A stretch of DNA of 60,000 nt, taken from contig NMRA01000130.1 of the NCBI GenBank assembly GCA_002633005.1, positions 193,577 through 253,576 on the forward strand. The letters run 5' to 3'. The notes beneath the pieces are model-generated. The model did no database searches and was not told the DNA's origin. It saw nothing but the letters and a program-made list of their open reading frames with translations. This stretch comes from Phoronis australis. Taxonomy: Eukaryota; Phoronida; Phoronidae. Both the position numbers and the translations under genes were made by a program. Positions 35,534-48,200 of the stretch are shown piece by piece. Within the stretch, counting starts at the first letter, position 1. The number at the start of each line of letters is the position of its first letter.

Positions 35534-37055
35534 TAGTGTCACAGCCTTGCTGCAGACCTTGAATGGACCATAATGTAAATTAAACGTAACCGTTTGTAAA
35601 TAATCGTCGCCATTATCCCACTTTTTACTACACATATAACCTCCTGAAAGGGTAGTAAGTACTTATCTGCTCTTGTAAATGTGTTACTTTTTACCGCGAC
35701 TATTTTAATTATTTTATACTCCATGTACTCTACCTCAAGATTTTTATTTTACATCTAGAATTTAGATTGTGGATCTAGCTTACTTTGTTAGGACTCTTGT
35801 TACGTGCAGTCTTTTAGTCAAGTAGGTCGGAACTTAAAAATCAACTCGATGGGGCTGAATATCGGTTGCCCACCAGCTTATGTATAAATGGACATAAACT
35901 AAAGCTTTTCATCTCGTCTTCATGTTGGAATCTGAATGTTCCGTCAACCTTTGGTATGATACCATTTATGATCGACATATGTCCCGAATAAAGATAAATG
36001 ATACGTGCGTCGCAAGCTCGTTACCAGAGATGAAAAGGAGACCGAGGTAGGGATATAAGGTCATTTATTATGACTAATACAATACAATATAATGAAATAC
36101 AGGTAAATAAGTATAATAAGTAATCTCTGGTAAGATGGGCAATAAAAAGCGCTAAAGTATTCATCGGATTTTAACTTGAACGAATTTTCATTTTGCACAT
36201 TAATGTAATTAGAATCCTTTCAATTTTAGTGAGACGTTGACTCGTGCGTGTATCGTAGGAGTTCCGTTGCAAAAGCTGACCTCGTGCGGAGGGTCCTTTC
36301 TAGTCGCGGCAAGAAAACGACATTTATAGGGAATTAGACTGTCGCGACTGCAGAAGAGACACCTTCTGTCAAGGTAACTCCAGGCGTACCTGAGCCACGC
36401 CAGTGCAGACCACTCCCAAGCCGTTTGTCTTCTACACCGAAGTATATGAACAGACAGCCGAAGACAGGTGATTTCATTGCCCGTAGGAAATTAAGGACTC
36501 CGTCACCCAATTCCGACCAGTCAAATTAATCCTAAGTAGATCTAGTGTTGAGCTCTGCCAGGAGTGGCTGACACTATTCTTAGTTTAATTATTGTGTTCT
36601 TCTGTTCGTGTTCTAGTAGAGTAGTTCAGTATTGAACTGGCAGCTGACCCCTGAGGCCAATGAGGGCCGTGGTAATATGTTAACCAAAGATGTCGGGAAG
36701 TTCTAAAATGTGCTTCATGCTCATGAGACGGTTTGTGAAAGCACTGATTAAAAGTTGAAAGTCAGTGGAACGGTGGTTGAATACAAGAGTACAGTTGAGT
36801 TGCTGAAAGTGTCTCGAAAGTTGAGTCCAGGCTTCATAGCACTGGCTGCATGGACTCATAGTGGAGGACAGAACAAACATTACGTCGGACGTTTTGTTAG
36901 AGTATAGGCTTGTGAACGTACTTTCGAGATTAATTAATAAAGCTATTAACTTGTATCAATTTTCAGTCTAGCGAAAGGTATTAGCACCGGTCGGTAACCA
37001 CCCGTGCACACCCCAAACACAGACGGGGCCAAAACGCCGGCCGGCAAGCTCCACT
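35534..37055 (+). mobile_element. LTR-like sequence in unit B
   Basis: Haplotype counterpart of 31855-33340, differing by small indels, for example an extra ATGAACAG-like insertion near 36445. Confidence 0.5.
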
Positions 37056-37098
37056 TGATATAACTGCCAAGGATCTCGCCACGAAGAAGCTGGTGTGA

Positions 37099-38911
37099 CA
37101 GTGGCGGATCGAGGATACCATAGGGGCCGGCCCAACATGTTGCCTCGGGGAATTGGGCAAAGCGCTATTTGTATGTGCACAGGCGGCCGAAAGTTACGGG
37201 GCCGGGGATTTGGACCTCCTGTTCCGAAACTACGTCGGTGAACTAAAAAAAAAACCGGCAAAAGAAAAACGTTTACACGATTCCGCCGGGGTCTGAGATG
37301 CCCTCATCAGCTACCGGTCCTAATTGCTGAACTCAATCAGCCGATTTCATAAAAATGGTTCAACAAAACCAGGTTTAAGAATTAAACCTAAACCTAAACC
37401 TGGTCTAATTTTAGACCTAGTTGTATTTCACCAACGTGATTTAAAAGTTTGAAAGCCTGGTTTTGTTAGACCATGGAGCCGGTTTAGTAAAATCAGGTTT
37501 AAAGTATATCTAAGCCACCCCGCTGTGTCGATCTGGATTAACCCAACAACAGAACTATTGAAGTGTTTCAATGAAACCTTGATCACGTGGGTATGCAATG
37601 GCACACACTAGTAGAATCACATTTGCGAAAAAGATCTAAAATTAAGCTTTTCCCAAGAGGAAAACTGTCTGTGCCCAACACACGTACACACATTAAAGTA
37701 CATGCTCACGATTAGCCGCAACATATGATAAATGTCCAAATTTATTTCCGTGCCATTTTAATGTTTATTTTTCGTGGCCAATTGGGGGGCGGGGGCAAGA
37801 CCCCTTCCCAGCAACATTAAATCGGAGACCAATGGATGTGGAATTCAGAAAAATCAGAAGATGCTGTCTTCAGGTCAAACCCGTAGCGCTTACGACGACG
37901 ACAACCTGCTCAGCGTATACTGAAGTATCCGCAGCCAAGGACAATGTCCAGCACGCTCTACACATAGGCGGATCCAAGGTGGTCAAGGCGCCTGGTTTCC
38001 TTTTTCCCTTGAATTTAGTGATATCAAATCTATAATTTTCAAATTGTTTACTTGGTCCCCCCTTTTAAAAAATGCTTGACCGACCCCCACCCCCTTAAAA
38101 ATCGTGGATCCGCCCCTGCTACGTTTGATCTCGTGTCGTCGTAAAACTGAATATTGAAAATAGTCCATTTTCGCTCTAAAACTGCGTCCCAAATTCAAAC
38201 CACGGCATCATTCAGTTGCACCAATATCATGCAAGTCTGACATATACCGGTATTGTTAAAACACTGGGTCTGACCGTGTCTCAAATAAACTTAGTGGTTT
38301 AAGATCTTAAGGTCTAATATAGAACTCGTTGGTAAAATGAAAGCTGACTTAGCTCAGGTCTAAACTGGAGTTAAACCAGATTTTACTGGACCACTGGTCT
38401 AAAAGTTAAACCACCTTCATGAAATACAGATGATCTTTAAACCTGGTCTAAGTCCAGTTTAAACCAGATTTAATTTTAAACCACCTTTATGATCGGCTGA
38501 ATATGTCCTCACGCTTCACGCTGTTGCTGTTTCATTTTGTTTGCGGCAGCCAAGGGGAGCGGGGGCCAAGCTATCACCATCTCCCGAGAGATGTCGCAAA
38601 AATTTAGGAAATGGCACGTGCGCGTGACACGAGCGTAGGCCTACTGTTTTCACCCCATCTGGTCTTGAGCTTTGCTACCACTCAGCTGAATTTCGGCGAC
38701 GGGTGACGGCGGGCAGAACTACCCTGGCTGTGTGCAATTTCGGGGTCTACGGAAGACTACGCAGTGGTACCTAGCCAGCCAGCTAGCTGTATGAGGACTG
38801 TCGTCAAAATACAGCTTGGTACCACTGTGTGTATTTCTTCCGTAGACACCGAAATTGCACACCGTGGTGCACTGCCAGGGTGATATCTGCTCGTCACCTC
38901 GCCGTGAAAGT
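37099..38911. mobile_element. Nested transposon remnants in unit B
   Basis: Contains the hAT left end (37099). It also holds an inverted-repeat pair from ATCAGCCGATTTCATAAA (37336) to TTTATGATCGGCTGA (38500), rich in AAACCAGGTTTAA motifs, and a 156-bp hAT-like MITE at 37963-38118 (GGCGGATCCA ends). 37487-38911 is absent from unit A. Confidence 0.55.
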
Positions 38912-39243
38912 TGTATCAACATGTAAAGCTAAAGACAGAACGGGGTGTATGTTAGGCAATGTCTCGCGGATTTTTGTGCGATTAATGAGATATATATATT
39001 TAACTCATTGCGTGCGATATTTCGTTTTCACGCGTCTACGGAACCGCGCGCCAGGTTGCGTATTGGCCTACCCCGGCGGCGTGCCACGGGTTGTACCACC
39101 AGAGGTCTCTTTTTGATTTCCGGTTTATGCGGTTGAGCTTCATTGCGTCTTTGATCAGAGTTGATTGCGGATTCTGTGCTGCCTTTCTGCACTGTATCTC
39201 AAACAAATTGGTTCTTGGTATTATATAGAACAAATTTAGCACC

Positions 39244-42200
39244 ATGAAGTTTGACTCTAATCGTTCAGTTTCACGCAACGGTCTCACCAACTTCTTTTTG
39301 ATTGGAATGACTTTGGGTCTCCTCTGCACGACCTATCTTCTCTGGAAAACGCGAGGCAGGGAAACTATGCTACAAGCAGACCTGCTGAAATTGAAAACTT
39401 CGTCACAAGCTGAAATCAGCTCTTTGCAACAGAAGGTTGCGCAAATGACTAAAGATGTAGCAAGGGCACAAGAGGATACCAAAAAGTCGGAGGTAAGTTC
39501 TTGGAGCAACCCCAGTAACCATGGTAACTGATTGGTTTGAGCCACTACTACACTAGTATCACTTGAGTCTTGATTAACATTCTAAGTAAGCGCTAACACT
39601 TTTAAAAACTCTTTATTTAAAAATTGAGGAAAAACTTAATTTTTTTTTGTGAAATCTTTTCACACAAATTTTCTTCATTTGGGGTATGGATAGAATTGTG
39701 AGTAGTCACTATAATCATGTATAATGAATTAACATTTTATGAATCTCAGTCTCATTTGAGCTTCTATAACACTAGTGACCTCCGTCTCTTGTTGGCCCCA
39801 GTAGAGATGGTGGAAGCTTTTCGATAGATTATGCCTCACACTGATTAAAATATTAAAGTGCCATTGTTACAAGAGTGTAAACTCCCCCGAGCTATTTACA
39901 ATATTTACATAGTAAGAGTTCTCACTGCGCTCTGATCTGTCGAGGGCTTTTCCATCCTTGTTCCCGATGACTGCCAAGCCACAAACTTCAGTCCAGGTCT
40001 TGAAACACTCACATTGGCAACACTGGCAGTCACTGACACTGTCCAGGTTGGACTTGTAATTTTCCTATGTAACATACCAAAAGTTCTTTAACTCAAACTT
40101 CTCACCAACTCTTTCAAAAGTTCTCAAGTAATAACCTACTTGCTAAAGCATATGCTCAAAACTTCGGAAAATTCAAACTGTCTCCAAACTCAAAAGCACG
40201 TCCTTTCGACAACGCAGTCAGAACAAAAGACACTGAACCATCGATCTTGGCAGACAACCCGAATATCACCAGCAGGCCTTGAGTGGCCAAAACAATTGAC
40301 TTATTAACCACATAAGGGGCTCACGATACAACCCATTAGACAAACCTAACAAAGCCACTCTGAAATGTCAGAGGTCACGTGTGTTTCAGTTTCAGTGTTC
40401 ACGACAGTACCTTTTGCAGATAGAGGGACACCTTAGGAGGCTGACGATTTCTTTAATTACTTCCAATTGCAACTAATGCTCCCGTAATCAAACTTTTTCT
40501 TCGAGCAGTGCGTCGTTCAGTTGCCCAAAACAATAACTGGTCATTTTTAACACTGCGCGCGCTCTTGGTTAGGTCACTTACTGTTATAAAATTGTTATCG
40601 ACTTGTTTCAGGGTGCTTAGCAGGGTTCTTGGTGTCTTGATTTTGGGGCTGAATATCGCCCCTGTCCGGTTCCCCTATGAAAATATTTTCAAAATGACGC
40701 ATAATTATCCTCATCAGACCCAAACATTCCTCCCTAGTGGTTAAAAAAGTTCCCTCAAGGTTAGAATCACTTATGAAAAATGTTGGTTTTGACTACTTAA
40801 GGCATTGCTGAGGAGGGTTGGCACTTGTTCCGGGGTGGATATTTTCCGTTTAGCCAAAAAATTACCCTCTCAGAAGGTACACGTACCTTTCTCCTGGGGT
40901 GACCTGCTTAAATAAGAAACGATTTTTGGGTTTAGAACCGACAGTTCCTTATCCTTTGACCATTCTCAGCACTTAAAAACATGCCGACTTGTGGAACCTG
41001 ATATCAAACAATACTGAAGTGTCAAGTCATTGGAACCCCTGAAATAATCAAAAATTTGACTTGACTCAATTTCATAATATTTCCATGATCTAAATAAAAT
41101 GTTTCGTGATAGAAGGAGGGTTTATGTTCAAGTTTAAGTACCGTACAAGTATTTTGACTAGATGAAAAATACTTACTTCGCACATGGCTTAGGCGAGAGT
41201 CCGGCATAGGCAGATATAGAGAAGCCCAAAGAGTACCGTTGGTGTACATGCTGCTTTTAGGATCACCGCGGAGATTTTCCATTTGAAAATTGTGGTTGGT
41301 CCCCACTTATGATATCCTAGGTCTGCCAGTGTCCAGTGGAGAATTTTGTTGTATAAGCAAACCCATAAACGATGAGAGTGTTAATAAGAGCATAGGCATC
41401 TGAATTTAAATCCGTCATCGGTAATTGAGTTTTTGTTTTATAGTTTATACCAGGGGTTTTAGCTGAACATTTTTGGCATATAGTGTGAATACTTATGGCG
41501 ATATTTAGTTTTTTATATTACAGCTGCAAGTCTACAAGGTTCCCCCAGTTTTTCTGGTCTATCTGTAAGATTTTAGCCACTCTAGAGTTAAATGAGATAA
41601 GCTGTTGCTTGTTTTAAAGAAAAGTGTTTTATCTGGCTGTTTTTCCTGTTGTACCATGTACAATATACCATATGCAGTTGTTTGGTGTTTTCCATAACTT
41701 GTTTTGACTCATCACAGTAACAAATTTAGATTTTGCAGCGTTTAGTTTGCTTTACCTGCATGGAGTTAGAAAAAAGTACAGCAAGATTTAAATTATGCGA
41801 ATTTCAGTTGCTCATTTGTTTCACGGATTAGCTCACTTCAGTCGTTTGGCACCCGTTCAGGTAAACCCCCTGGAGTATGAACTTGGATTTTTGAACATTT
41901 CGTAATTACTGTTTGTCAAATTTTAGTTTTTTGTAAGAGAGAGAGCGCTATTGTTATCCCATCATATTGAAGAGTAAGATTTTGGTAGCCCTTGTACTAA
42001 GTGACCTTGTAGCCATACTGTAAGGCTAAGACACTTATTCTTTTGTTTCTATGTGTTTAAAACTTCTTATGGTATATGTTAGCCTTGATATTCATGTTAT
42101 GATGTAGAATTAATTTCTACTAATGCCAAATTAATTTTTCCATAGAAAACCCGTGATGACCAAAGTAAAGATCTCACTAAAGTTAAAAAGGAAAAGGATG

Positions 42201-45200
42201 GTAAAGTATCAAGATTTTTTTAGAGGATTGTGATTTGATATTTTGCTTGAAGTTTGTTCTTCGTAATTTGACTTTCAGTAACAAGACAATCATCCTCTGT
42301 TGTCAACGACTCATAAAGTGATAGGCTTGTGTGTTTTGTACCGTTTACTGAAGCCATTACTGCTGGATTTGGAAGTGAAGTTTGCTAAAAGTTGGAGCTG
42401 TGAAAAATTATAGAATTCAATGTGTAGTATATTAGTTTCCTAAAACAATGACAATTTTTTTCTAGCATTGATAAGTTATGTCAAAAATCGTGACAGAAGT
42501 AATGAAAAATTGTATAAGAAAACGTAAAGTCAATTGAAAATTTCTGCTCCTTTTCTAAAAATGGATGACAATTTTTAGCAGTTTTTGAAGTCGAAAATTG
42601 GTTCTAGTAATAGAAGAAACGGATGTTCAGTCGAGACTTTGGCAGATTTTGCCATTGTTCTGTTTATTTTGAAACTACTGTACCACCATGTTCACACACT
42701 CAGCACGTCTTGCTGATGAACCAGACATTACCTGGACTTTAGTCAAGTACCATTGTGCCATTAAGTTTGAAGGCTGTCAAATTGTTATCAATATCTATGG
42801 ATAAAAACAAGTTGTCTCTTGCTTGTTTTGACACAGTTTCATTTCAACTCACACATTGACAGTTATGCAGTATTTGATTACCTGCATTGAAAGGAAAATC
42901 TTATTTTTACAGCTGAAAACAGGTTTTTAGAATTATTGTTGGACGGAATACACTTTTTGAAGTTAATAGCTTTGGTTGGAGCTATAAGTTAATGTAATCC
43001 ATCGTGCTTTCATGATTTGATTGCAAATCGCCAATTCTCACTGTCGTCTGCCAGACATTTGCTGAAATCAAGGCAGTGACTTTACAAATTGAATACCCTT
43101 GGGATTCTCTGACATTTATGGACCCTCGATTTAGCTCACAGCAGAGTGTTTGGCTGTGACCCCGAAGGCTCTTGGTGCGAAAATCACTTTTCTCACCGAA
43201 AACGTCACTTAATCATTTAGATTTACTTAGCTTGGTTTGTAGCAAGTAGCTGTCATAAAACAGTTATTTGCGGCAAGGTGGTCAGCCTTTGTAAGGGAGA
43301 CAAATTTGGGCGATTATTTGTGTGCGAAACGAGTGAAGAATGATTGTTGGAATCATGATTATGTCTTGTTGTTATGATGCGAGTATTCATGTTTTACTTT
43401 CAGAATTGGCTAAGAAAAATGCCGAAGAGTTAAAGAAATGCCAAGACAGGTAATGAAAAACAATAGTGAGAGTCCTTGGATAATTTTTTCAAAGCTTGTA
43501 TGACTGGCATTGAGAATATGATATCAAAATACCATTCAGTAGCTTTCAACAGCGTTTGGCAAAAGATAGTATTGACTAAAACAGGGCATGTTATGAGTCG
43601 TTCCTTTTATTGCTCTTTTTGTTTTGAAGCTGCACCTATTTATTTTTTTACTGCCCTTCTTGTAACTAAGCTTATCATAGGTATACATTCGCTATTTTTT
43701 CAAGTTTTATCTGTCAGAATCTAATTTTGTGATTCAGGTCAATGGATATCAGATTTCTCATGAAATAGCAATTTGATATAGTGGTGCTTGTAAACAGCTG
43801 TTCGTATTATTGAACGCAATTGGTTTTGTAATTTAGCTCACCAGCTGTGATTCAAATTGTTAACACGCCTATCCTGAAACATCGAGCCAGCTGGTATTCA
43901 CTTTTTGTGATTCAGTAGAATACCCACAGCTGGCATTGTGCGCACCATGGTAATACTGGCCAATTTCATTGAAAAATATTTGCTTATTCGCCTGTTTTTC
44001 ATATTTATATGTGGACGCATTATACCGTCATCTCCGTCCGTCCGTCCGGAGTCCGTCCATCCGGCATCCGTCCATCCGGCATCTGCTGTTCTATCTCCAA
44101 AACCCTTTGACATACATTCACGAAATTTAGCACGTGTTCCTTTCATTGATGGGACAGCATGAGCGAACGTTCGGACAGATCCGACCACCGGTGTGCCCCT
44201 AGTGGCAATTTTAGTTTTTTATGCTTAACTCTTGTCAGAATATAGACCGACACTGTTTTTAGTTGTATTGTTTTGTTTTGTTTTGTTTTGTTATTCTGTT
44301 TGATTGGCATAACCCCTGAGTTAAGTACAATGATGATGTCATTTGTTTACTGCAGTATAGTGTGGAACTTTCGAGATGACTCTAGCATGACAATGATTAA
44401 CGCAGTCTGGAATATTCTAGAGACTAGTACATGTTTGTAGAATGGTTGGGTAGATTCAGGAAAGTTCTAGAATGTACTTGAATTGATGAAAAGTTCCAGA
44501 ACGATGCATTAGGCTATAAATACTCAAGCACGGGTTTGTGTTAGTCAGATCAAGTCGGGAGATCTAGTCAGCAGTTCATCATGAGATCAATTCAGTTCAA
44601 GAATGTTAATCGGGAGAACTACAGTTGAGTTGCAGTGAAGAGAATCAGCAGTTACAGCGTTAGTCAATAGAGAGCCAGCTATAGAAATAACGGATTATTG
44701 AATCGACGAGTGTAACAGTTGCTGAACGTGTCTCATACGTTTATCACAAGTCACGGCTTCGCAGCAGTAGCTGGAGCATAGAACCGACATTATGTCGGAC
44801 GTTTTGTTTGAGTAGGCTTGTGAATGTACGGTCGAGATTAATAAAGGATTAACTCGAACCAGTCTTCAGTCTATCGTCGCACCGAAAGCTATTAGCGCCG
44901 GTCTGTAACAACCTGCGCCCAACCACACACGGGGAAAAACGTGACACCTCTATATCTTCAAAGGTCCTCAACGTATTTTCATAAAATTTGGTGTATAGGC
45001 ATCTATTAGTCAGATGACACTTTCATCCCGTTTTCAGATGGATTGGACGTAGTTTGCATCACCTAGTGGCCATTTTTACTGTTCTTGAGTCTGTTTTTTG
45101 GCGTCCACCCTCTATCAACCAAACGGCTCTGAGGATGATTGTGAAAATTGGCATGTATGTTCTTACTATGAAAAGGACGACTGATGATAATTTTCCGATG

Positions 45201-48200
45201 ATTTCGTCTACTGTGGCGCCTCCTAGTGGCAGTTTTTTTTGCGCCCATGGCTGTATCTCCTTAACTGTTTGCAGGATCTTTGCTAAATTTAGCAAATGTA
45301 TTCATATTCTGTTCACAATGAATGACAACAACTTTCGGACGGATCTGACTACCATTGTGCCCCCTAGTGGCAATTTTAGTTTTTTTGGGTTTACCTCTGT
45401 GTCTTCAAAGGGCCTCAACAGATTTTCAGAAAATTTGGAATGTATGCATCTATTGGTGAGGTGATGCTATCCTCCTGTTTTTGGATGGAATCGAGGTACT
45501 TTGCGACACCTAGTAGCCATTTTTCCTGTTTTCGAGTCTGTTTTTTGGCGTCCACCCATCGATCAACCAAACCATTCTAAGGATGATTTTGAAAATTGGC
45601 GTTTAAGTTCTCAGTGTGAAGAGGACGGTTGATTATAACAAATTCGACTGCTGTGGCACCTCCTAGTGGTAGTTTTGTTTTGTTTTGCGCCCATAGCTGC
45701 ATCTCCTTAACACACTGCATGATCTTTATAAAATTTAGTAATTGTATTTTTATGAAGCTAACACAGACGATGTCTTTCAGGCCGATCCAATGAACGATGT
45801 GCCCCATAGTGGCAATTTCATTTTTTCTGTTTTCCTTCGTTTCTCTGAAGTTCCTTGACTGATGTTTATGAAATTTGGTAAATGGCTTTCTATTAAAGAA
45901 GCGATGGCATTTTTTCATTCTCAGATGGATTTGATGTTTTTGTGCCATCTAGTGGCTTTTTTATGAAACAAACAACCCTAGAAGCACACCGTTAGCCATG
46001 CATTCGTGGCCGCATTTCAACGCTCCGCATTGCTCTTGTTTGTAAGTTTCTAACATTGTTACATATTTTATGGTGGTAGGTATGATGCAGATTTGACAAT
46101 GGAATTGTAAAGCAGCATCGCATTACTGGTGCTATTCATTTTTATGCACCCACATATACATACGTGGGTGCGTATTGCTGTCATCTGTGACTAGACGTCT
46201 AACATCTGGTGCTCTATCTCCAAAACCCCTTGGAGGAACTTCATGGGAGTTGAAGAATGTGATGCTATAGAGCTGACGACCAATGACGATGACTTTCGCA
46301 CGGATGCGACTACCATTGTGCTCCTAATGGCAAATTTAGTGTTTTAGGCATGACTGTCTGCGGAGTTCCGTGACGGATTTTCATGAAATTTGGCAGATAG
46401 GTTTCTTGTAGTCTTTTGGCATCTGCCTCTCTATCTGCCAAAACTCTCAAAGGATCTTTATGAAAATTGGCAGACATGTTCCCACTGTGAAGAACATGGC
46501 TGACGTTGATTTTTAGACAGATTGGTCTANGTGGGTTGGGAGCGGACGGGCGAGCTAAAAAGACGCAGACGCATGCTATTGATGGTGGTAACGTTTTTTT
46601 TTTTTTTATTTTTTAGTCCTCCCGATTTTTGTCGGGGAAAGGTTCACATTGACCATTTCAAGGCTGGTTAACGGGCATGGTTTGGGCCGTGCAAGTTTCA
46701 AAGTTTCCGCGTTTTTTGTCATTGGTCATTCCAAGCCCTGATTCTTAACCCCTGGTGGGAACTGTGTGAAATTTGAAAGTGTTTTTCTGTGAATTTGACA
46801 TCAGGAGTTGATGACTTTCAGATGGGTCTGACAACCTCTGTGACCCATAGTGGGAATTTATTTCTACGTTTACCTCAGTCTCTGTATTCGAAGTTCTTTG
46901 ACAGAATTTCATGAAATTTGGCAAACAGGTTTCTATTAAGGAGACAACACCTCTAGTGACAAAGCAGCACGTTGATTTTTGAACGAGTCCGACAACCATG
47001 GCATCTCTTTGTGGCCATATTTTTGCATCTACAGCTGTATATCCTAAGACCCTTGCAGTATTTTTTTAAAATTTGACAAGAGTATTCCCATGAACCTGGC
47101 AACACATGGCTTCTTCTTTCAGATGGATCTGACTACTGCAGGGCCTCGTTGTACCAATTTCATTTTTATATTTTCGTCTATATCTTTGAAGTTCCTGGAC
47201 GGATTTTCATGAAATTTGGCATACAGTTTCCTTTGAGCGAGACAATGAGGTCTTTTGATTTTTAGATGGGATTAATTGGTGTATTCTGCGCCACCAAGTG
47301 GCCATTTGATGAAGCATACTATTCATGATGCAGTCGTGGGCACATTTGAATGCTTTACACGCTCTTGTTTATGTTAACATTAATTGAATAGATGTTCTTG
47401 TCCTACACCTTCTGTCCTTTATTGTCTTGGTGAGATTTTTGTCTCTACTGTCAGTTAGCCTAAGTGGAGAAACTGGTCGTACGAACTGAGTCACAAATTT
47501 AGATTCTGGCAGAATTTTGAGAAAATTAAAAATCTTGATCTTCGCGACGAAAACATCTAGTAGGTATTCTGGAAAATACAGCATGCTCATATTGTAAGAT
47601 GCATTCAAGGCCTTTTAGCGTCCCTTTCCAGGTGTGTTCATGGGAATTACAGACTGTTAATTTATCTCTAGCAACGTGTAATAACAAAGAGTTCTTCTTG
47701 ACACTCCCCGCTTTCCGTTGAGTATTGTGTAAAGACTTGATTATTGCACTTTTCATGGTGTGATGTGCTGCGGAGGTCTTGTGTGACCCTATTTCCTGGA
47801 GCACGATTCAACTGGAGCTGTTATATTAGCATGTCTGGATTAGTGAAGATGCATGTGAAAGGTGGCATATCAACTGATGCCCATGGGCTTCTACAAATAT
47901 TCATGTGCTTCTACAAACGTGCATAAGCTTGTGGTCTTCTACCAACATTCACCTGTAAACCTTGTGCTTCTACAAGCATTCGTGTTTAAGCCTGTGGTCT
48001 TCTTCAATCATTCGTGCATAACCCTGTGTTCTGCAATCATTCATGCATAAGCTGGTGAGCTTCAACAATCATTCATACATAAACCTGTGTTCTATAAACA
48101 TTCATGCATAAACCTTGTGCTTGTACAAATATTCATGCATAAGCCATATGCTTCTACAGGTATCCCTGCATAAGCCAGTGAGTTTGCAAAAACATTTTCA

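Larger units (their letters stand above)
35520..40171. repeat. Unit B of an apparent tandem duplication (haplotype copy 2)
   Basis: Begins immediately after the N with the base matching 31843. It carries its own 1.4 kb insert (37487-38911) and after 40171 continues into unique sequence. The contig-end geometry points to two haplotypes of one locus placed in series. Confidence 0.93.
43985..47360 (+). repeat. Satellite-like array, about 146-bp units in a 440-bp higher-order repeat
   Basis: A CCTAGTGGC-type box followed by ATTTT recurs at about 44197, 45061, 45219, 45361, 45506, 45657, 45800 and 45944. After the LTR the spacing is about 142-158 bp. Units fall into three types in fixed order (GCCCATGGCTG type, TGTGCCCC type, GGCGTCCACCC type), repeating every about 440 bp. 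Each unit carries a variant of TTTTCATGAAATTTGGC. Two sub-arrays start with TATATGTGGACGCATTAT-like sequence at about 44007 and 46150. Confidence 0.8.

Noticed and set aside
45054-45464. 136-codon plus-strand ORF and overlapping minus-strand ORFs
   Set aside because: They follow the satellite-like array units, and the same peptide pieces recur with frameshifts in neighbouring units.
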